Source: Lachnospiraceae bacterium (GTDB lineage Bacteria > Bacillota > Clostridia > Lachnospirales > Lachnospiraceae). From it: a DNA stretch of 64,000 nt. The notes under the pieces were generated by a model, which was given only the letters and a program-made list of their open reading frames with translations, was not told where the DNA came from and searched no databases. Below, piece after piece: positions 60,311 through 64,000 of this stretch (within the stretch, counting starts at the first letter, position 1; each line of letters starts with the position of its first letter). The DNA lies in contig AP025576.1 in assembly GCA_022845955.1 (NCBI GenBank), positions 2,294,001 to 2,358,000 on the forward strand, in the 5' to 3' direction. The position numbers and the translations under genes are program-made.

Positions 60311-62378
60311 GCGTAACAAAATTCTGATTGTGGATGATTCGGAAATCAATCGTTCTTTGCTTGCGGATATGCTTTCCGGGGAATACAGCCTGATGGAGGC
60401 TTCCGACGGCCTGGAAGCGGTAGCCCTAATCAGTCAGCATCATACGGAATTGTCCATGGTGCTGCTGGATATTGTTATGCCGGAAATGGACGGGTTTGAG
60501 GTGCTTGCGTCCATGAACGGCGCCGGGCTGCTGGAGCATCTTCCGGTGATCATGATATCCGCGGAAACCTCCGCGGCTTATATTGATCATGCTTATGAAC
60601 TGGGAGCGGCGGAATATATCAGCCGTCCTTTTGACGAACAGACGGTCAAGCGGCGGGTAAAAAATACAATTACGCTGTATTCCAAGCAGAAGAGCCTTGA
60701 AAACCTGGTAACGGAACAGATTCTGGAAAAGGAAAAAAGCAACCAGGTTATGATAGAAATCCTCAGCCACATCGTGGAATTCCGGAACGGGGAAAGCGGG
60801 CTGCATGTCCTGCATATCCGGATAATTACCGAGGCGCTGCTGAAACAGCTGGCGAAGCGTACCAGCCGGTATAATTTAACCGCAAGGCAGATCAATCTGA
60901 TATCCAATGCGTCGGCCCTCCATGATATAGGGAAAATTTCCATCCCTGAGGCGATTCTGAACAAGCCGGGCAGATTGACGCCGGAGGAATATGAAGTCAT
61001 AAAAACCCACAGCGTCATAGGGGCGGAAATGCTGGAAAATGTGCCTTATTATCAGGATGAGGAGTTGGTCCGCATGGCCAGGGATATCTGCCGCTGGCAT
61101 CATGAGCGGTATGACGGCGGCGGGTATCCCGATGGGCTGAAGGGGGACGATATCCCTGTTTCGGCACAGGTGGTTGCGCTTGCGGATGTGTATGACGCCC
61201 TGACCAGCCGCAGGGTTTATAAGCCTGCCTATTCCCATGATGAGGCCCTACGCATGATTCTGGATGGGGAATGCGGGGCGTTTAGCCCCTTACTGCTGGA
61301 ATGTTTATGCAGTGAGAAGCCCTGTCTGGAAAAAGAACTGCAGGTACGGTCCGCAGGCGGGATTTCCAAAATGGAACTGCAGAATATGACACGCAGCCTG
61401 ATACAGAACAGCAACGCTTCCAACCGTACCCTGGCATTGCTTGAGCAGGAAAGGACAAAATATCAGTTTTTTGCTTCCATGTCCAAGGAGATTCAGTTTG
61501 AGTATTCCAGGAGTTCCGATGTCCTCACCCTTTCTGAATGGGGGGCCGCACAGCTTGGGGTCAGTACGGTGATCGTCCATCCGGTAGAAAACGGGGAAGT
61601 CCTGCGGATATTTGCCAAAAAGGATTTTATGGATCTGCTGCTGCATCTGAATGAGGCCAGGCCCGAGGATCCCATTGTCACATGCACCTACCGCGTCAAT
61701 ATGCAGGGTTCACCGAGGTGGTGCAAGGTGGTGGCCCGTCCGCTCTGGGTGATGGAAGAAACAGACGAACTGACAGGTATGATCGGAAAGCTGATCGATA
61801 TTCATGAGGAGCACATAGAACTGGACAGGCTGAAGCAGATAGCCCGCTTTGATTCCCTGACCGGTCTTTATAACCGGGCGTATGCCTGTAAGGCCATAGA
61901 GGAAGCGCTGCTGGGGAACCGGGCGGGAAACAGGAGGTTTGCGCTGCTGCTTTTGGATCTGGATTATTTTAAGAATGCCAATGACCAGTATGGACATCAG
62001 TTCGGAGACAAGGTATTGGAGGAAGTGGCCGGAAAGGTGCGTGGGAGCGTGCGTTCCAATGATATCTGTGCCCGTATCGGGGGAGATGAATTCCTGATTT
62101 TTATGGAATATAAGGATAACATTGCCTTGTTGGTAGAGCGTGTATACCGGGCCATCGGCGGTCAATATCACAATTTCCGCATTGCCGCCAGTATGGGTGT
62201 GGCGCTTTCCCCGGAAAACGGCATGGAATACGACCAGCTGTTTCTCCATGCGGATAAAGCCCTGTATGCTGCCAAAAAGAACGGGAGGCACCATTACTGC
62301 TTTTATGATGACACCATGCAGGAGCTTCTCTCCGTACTCTCGCGGGTAGAGGAAGGGGCAGAGAAAACCCGGTATTGA
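60303..62378 (+). CDS. Response regulator with HD-GYP and GGDEF domains
   Basis: 691 residues. Domains in order: receiver (1-125; ILIVDDSEINRSLLADML, Asp in VLLDIVMPEMDGFE), HD-GYP phosphodiesterase (about 145-340; ALHDIGKISIPEAILNKPG, HHERYDGGGYPDGLKG), a PAS-like segment (about 390-500), and GGDEF (about 515-685; ARIGGDEFLIF). An RSND five residues before GGDEF fits the RxxD product-inhibition site. Both the c-di-GMP-making and -breaking motifs are intact, so phosphorylation may set the balance. Fits a link to the flagellar cluster, but distance makes that an inference. Confidence 0.92.
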   Translation: MDKRNKILIVDDSEINRSLLADMLSGEYSLMEASDGLEAVALISQHHTELSMVLLDIVMPEMDGFEVLASMNGAGLLEHLPVIMISAETSAAYIDHAYELGAAEYISRPFDEQTVKRRVKNTITLYSKQKSLENLVTEQILEKEKSNQVMIEILSHIVEFRNGESGLHVLHIRIITEALLKQLAKRTSRYNLTARQINLISNASALHDIGKISIPEAILNKPGRLTPEEYEVIKTHSVIGAEMLENVPYYQDEELVRMARDICRWHHERYDGGGYPDGLKGDDIPVSAQVVALADVYDALTSRRVYKPAYSHDEALRMILDGECGAFSPLLLECLCSEKPCLEKELQVRSAGGISKMELQNMTRSLIQNSNASNRTLALLEQERTKYQFFASMSKEIQFEYSRSSDVLTLSEWGAAQLGVSTVIVHPVENGEVLRIFAKKDFMDLLLHLNEARPEDPIVTCTYRVNMQGSPRWCKVVARPLWVMEETDELTGMIGKLIDIHEEHIELDRLKQIARFDSLTGLYNRAYACKAIEEALLGNRAGNRRFALLLLDLDYFKNANDQYGHQFGDKVLEEVAGKVRGSVRSNDICARIGGDEFLIFMEYKDNIALLVERVYRAIGGQYHNFRIAASMGVALSPENGMEYDQLFLHADKALYAAKKNGRHHYCFYDDTMQELLSVLSRVEEGAEKTRY

Positions 62379-62403
62379 CAATCCCTGCCCTCCTTGCTAT
62401 ACT
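62375..62403 (+). promoter_or_regulatory. Consensus promoter of the TetM-like gene
   Basis: TTGACA (62375-62380), 17 bases, TATACT (62398-62403). The -35 box overlaps the stop codon of the preceding gene. Confidence 0.85.
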
Positions 62404-62435
62404 GAAACAAATAAACGACAGGAGGCTGATAACAG

Positions 62436-62498
62436 ATGCAAAAAACTTTTTCACATGGGAATTTTATAATCATTAAGTCAGCCTGCTATGTGAGATAA
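62436..62498 (+). CDS. Leader peptide upstream of the TetM-like gene
   Basis: A 20-codon frame, MQKTFSHGNFIIIKSACYVR, behind GGAGG. It lies between the promoter and a terminator, the layout used by ribosomal-protection genes whose expression depends on ribosome stalling. Confidence 0.65.
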   Translation: MQKTFSHGNFIIIKSACYVR

Positions 62499-62525
62499 GT
62501 AAAAGCGTTTTTTCGTGATCCTTTT

Positions 62526-62553
62526 AACCACAGTTTCAGACTGTGGTTTTTTT
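62526..62553 (+). terminator. Attenuator-type terminator before the TetM-like gene
   Basis: Nine-base stem AACCACAGT/ACTGTGGTT with a TTCAG loop and a T-run, 75 bases before the coding start. It would stop transcription unless read-through is induced. Confidence 0.8.
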
Positions 62554-62627
62554 GTACGCTTTTTACCGCAGGCAGGCATTCCGTACCCATAGAAGGAATG
62601 TAAAACTGGCTGGAAAGCGTGTTATAT

Positions 62628-64000
62628 ATGGAAAACAGAATATTGAACCTGGGCATTATGGCCCATGTGGATGCAGGAAAAACAACTTTGACGGAGAGCC
62701 TTCTTTATCACAGCGGGATTGTGAAAAAAAGGGGGAGCGTGGACAAAGGGACTACCATTACGGATTCCATGGAGCTGGAGCAGAAAAGAGGGATGACTAT
62801 AAAAGCGTCCACCGTTTCCTTTTCCATAGGAACGGTAAAGATCAATCTGATAGATACCCCGGGCCATGTGGATTTTATCGGGGAGGTGGAACGCTGCCTG
62901 CGTGCTTTGGACGGCGTGGTTCTGGTCGTATCGGCGCGGGAAGGGGTGCAGCCCCAGACCCGTATCCTGTTTCATCAGCTGAAAAAGCTGCAGATGCCCG
63001 TAATCCTGTTTATCAACAAAATCGACCGTCTGGGAGCGGATTACGAAGCAGTCTGCAGCCAGATACGTTCCCAGCTGACAAAACGGATCCTGCTCATGCA
63101 GGATGTGAAGCAAAGTCCGGATGGCTGCCGGATCCGGGACTATGGGTTCGGGGAGGGCGTCTTTACGGAGCAGGTCCTGGTCTGTACGGAAAAGCTGCTG
63201 GAACGATACCTGGACGGGGAAAAAATAGGGGAGGAAGAGCTGGCGGCGGCTATCCGGTTCCGGACGGGAAAAGGACGGCTGTATCCGGTCTATGCCGGTT
63301 CCGCGCTGAAGGATCTGGGTATCAGGGAGTTGATGAAGGGCATTGTGCGGTGGCTTCCTTCGGGAAAGCCGGGCGGAGACAGTCTCTGCGCGTATATTTA
63401 TAAGGTGGAGCATGACGAAGGCGGGCACAGGCTGGCTTATTTCCGGGTGTTTTCCGGTACCGTAAAGCAGAAGGACAAGGTATCGGCTGCCGGGACGGAA
63501 CAGGAAATTACCGTAAATAATCTGCAGACGGTTAGAGAGGGGAAACAGCTTCGTGTCCGGGAGGTGGGCGCAAACGATATCGGAATCCTGACAGATGTGC
63601 CGGCGTTAAGGTGCGGCAGCTTTATCGGGGTTCCGGCACCCGGGAAAGGTGCCGGACGTCTGATGGAGCCGATGCTGTGTGTCAATGTACAGCCGGTACC
63701 GGCGGCGGACCGGTACCGGCTTCTGGATGCTTTGAATGTGCTTTTGGAGGAGGATCCCCTTCTTCGTGTCCGGGTTCAGGAACAAACAGGTGAAATCCTG
63801 GCGGATCTTTATGGCAAGCTGCAGATAGAGATCCTGCAGGCCATCCTGTGGGAGCGGTTTGCCGTACGGGCAAACTTTTCCGGGATGAAGACGATAGGAA
63901 GGGAGAAGCCGGCAGGACCGGCGCGTGCTGAAATCCGTCTGGGGGAAAAGGGAAATCTGCACCGGGCGGGAATCGGAATCCGGATAGAGCCTTTGGCGGC
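62628..64000 (+). CDS. TetM/TetO-like ribosomal-protection GTPase (3' end outside window)
   Basis: 457 codons, still open at the window end; full family length is about 640. The G-domain is complete: AHVDAGKTTLTESLLY (P-loop), GTTITDSMELEQKRGMTI (switch I), DTPGHVDF (G3) and FINKIDRLG (G4). Domain II follows from about residue 245. The sequence is clearly related to Tet(M)/Tet(O)/Tet(W) but divergent, so it may be a diverged relative that gives no tetracycline resistance. The start at 62628 has only a weak site (GGAAAG); a GTG at 62619 is in frame too. Confidence 0.85.
   Translation, partial: MENRILNLGIMAHVDAGKTTLTESLLYHSGIVKKRGSVDKGTTITDSMELEQKRGMTIKASTVSFSIGTVKINLIDTPGHVDFIGEVERCLRALDGVVLVVSAREGVQPQTRILFHQLKKLQMPVILFINKIDRLGADYEAVCSQIRSQLTKRILLMQDVKQSPDGCRIRDYGFGEGVFTEQVLVCTEKLLERYLDGEKIGEEELAAAIRFRTGKGRLYPVYAGSALKDLGIRELMKGIVRWLPSGKPGGDSLCAYIYKVEHDEGGHRLAYFRVFSGTVKQKDKVSAAGTEQEITVNNLQTVREGKQLRVREVGANDIGILTDVPALRCGSFIGVPAPGKGAGRLMEPMLCVNVQPVPAADRYRLLDALNVLLEEDPLLRVRVQEQTGEILADLYGKLQIEILQAILWERFAVRANFSGMKTIGREKPAGPARAEIRLGEKGNLHRAGIGIRIEPLA

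Noticed and set aside
62543..63403. A 286-codon plus-strand frame over the start of the TetM-like gene
   Set aside because: It is a shifted frame of the GTPase; the correct frame from 62628 has all G motifs and stays open to the window end.

Overview
The window looks like a chromosome segment of a motile, Gram-positive, anaerobic gut-type Clostridium relative, most likely family Lachnospiraceae. The evidence is a flagellar cluster with FliW, CsrA and a DUF6470 gene, FliY in place of plain FliN, a bacitracin-type RR/HK/ABC locus, AGGAGG ribosome sites and moderate GC in the core genes. The species cannot be named from this sequence.

Layout. (1) 1-14304: one plus-strand flagellar run, flgK(partial)-flgL-DUF6470-fliW-csrA-FlgN-like-fliD-fliS-flgB-flgC-motB-fliM-fliY-fliO-fliP-fliQ-fliR-flhB. 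It covers hook-filament junction proteins, the cap, rod parts, motor/switch and export gate; fliP carries a one-base frameshift in a G6 run, and the switch proteins lack the usual CheY-P docking peptide. (2) 14308-15904: ftsE-ftsX. (3) 16241-28-kb: ordinary chromosomal genes: tRNA-Pro, an SGNH hydrolase, a TetR/FMN-binding/flavodoxin operon, an AraC-GNAT regulator with a HelD helicase, a broken MerR gene, tRNA-Gly, a Cof phosphatase, a LysR regulator and rlmD.

(4) 29168-34371: an AT-rich accessory stretch at the 3' end of rlmD. The rlmD end is repeated imperfectly, once with its downstream DNA and once more distantly, and separates two two-gene cassettes: SEC-C protein + DUF6602, then DUF5677-like protein + DUF1016 nuclease. 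Their right ends match each other and carry GGGGTRA boxes spaced every 20 bp, as expected of small integrase-less mobile cassettes stacked at one attachment site. (5) 34554-37501: a decayed prophage (tail genes) with an IS91-type transposase fragment and an intact-looking RelE/Phd toxin-antitoxin pair. (6) 37758-39830: two acetyltransferases, a frameshifted reductase and a dead IS200 copy.

(7) 40565-56073: the most interesting region, a defence island. A divergent zinc-ribbon/HTH protein precedes a complete type II Wadjet operon (jetA-jetB-jetC-jetD). Here JetD, the Toprim nuclease, is fused in frame to a C-terminal TIR domain, with a ribosome site and ATG placed exactly at the junction. After 142 bp follows a compact type III CRISPR-like operon: cas6, a DUF6602 PD-(D/E)XK nuclease, an HD-less Cas10 with AGDD instead of GGDD, and Csm3-, Csm4- and Csm5-like proteins. 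No Csm2, adaptation genes, CARF effector or CRISPR array are seen in the window.

(8) 56105-58525: response regulator, histidine kinase and an ABC ATPase without its permease, on the minus strand, abutting the island. (9) 58526-59926: mostly non-coding, with a 256-bp foldback element flanked by 7-bp direct repeats. (10) 59927-64000: an Hpt protein and a REC-HD-GYP-GGDEF protein (two-component and cyclic-di-GMP signalling), then a TetM-like ribosomal-protection GTPase (truncated by the window end) behind a consensus promoter, short leader peptide and terminator, the arrangement of an attenuator.
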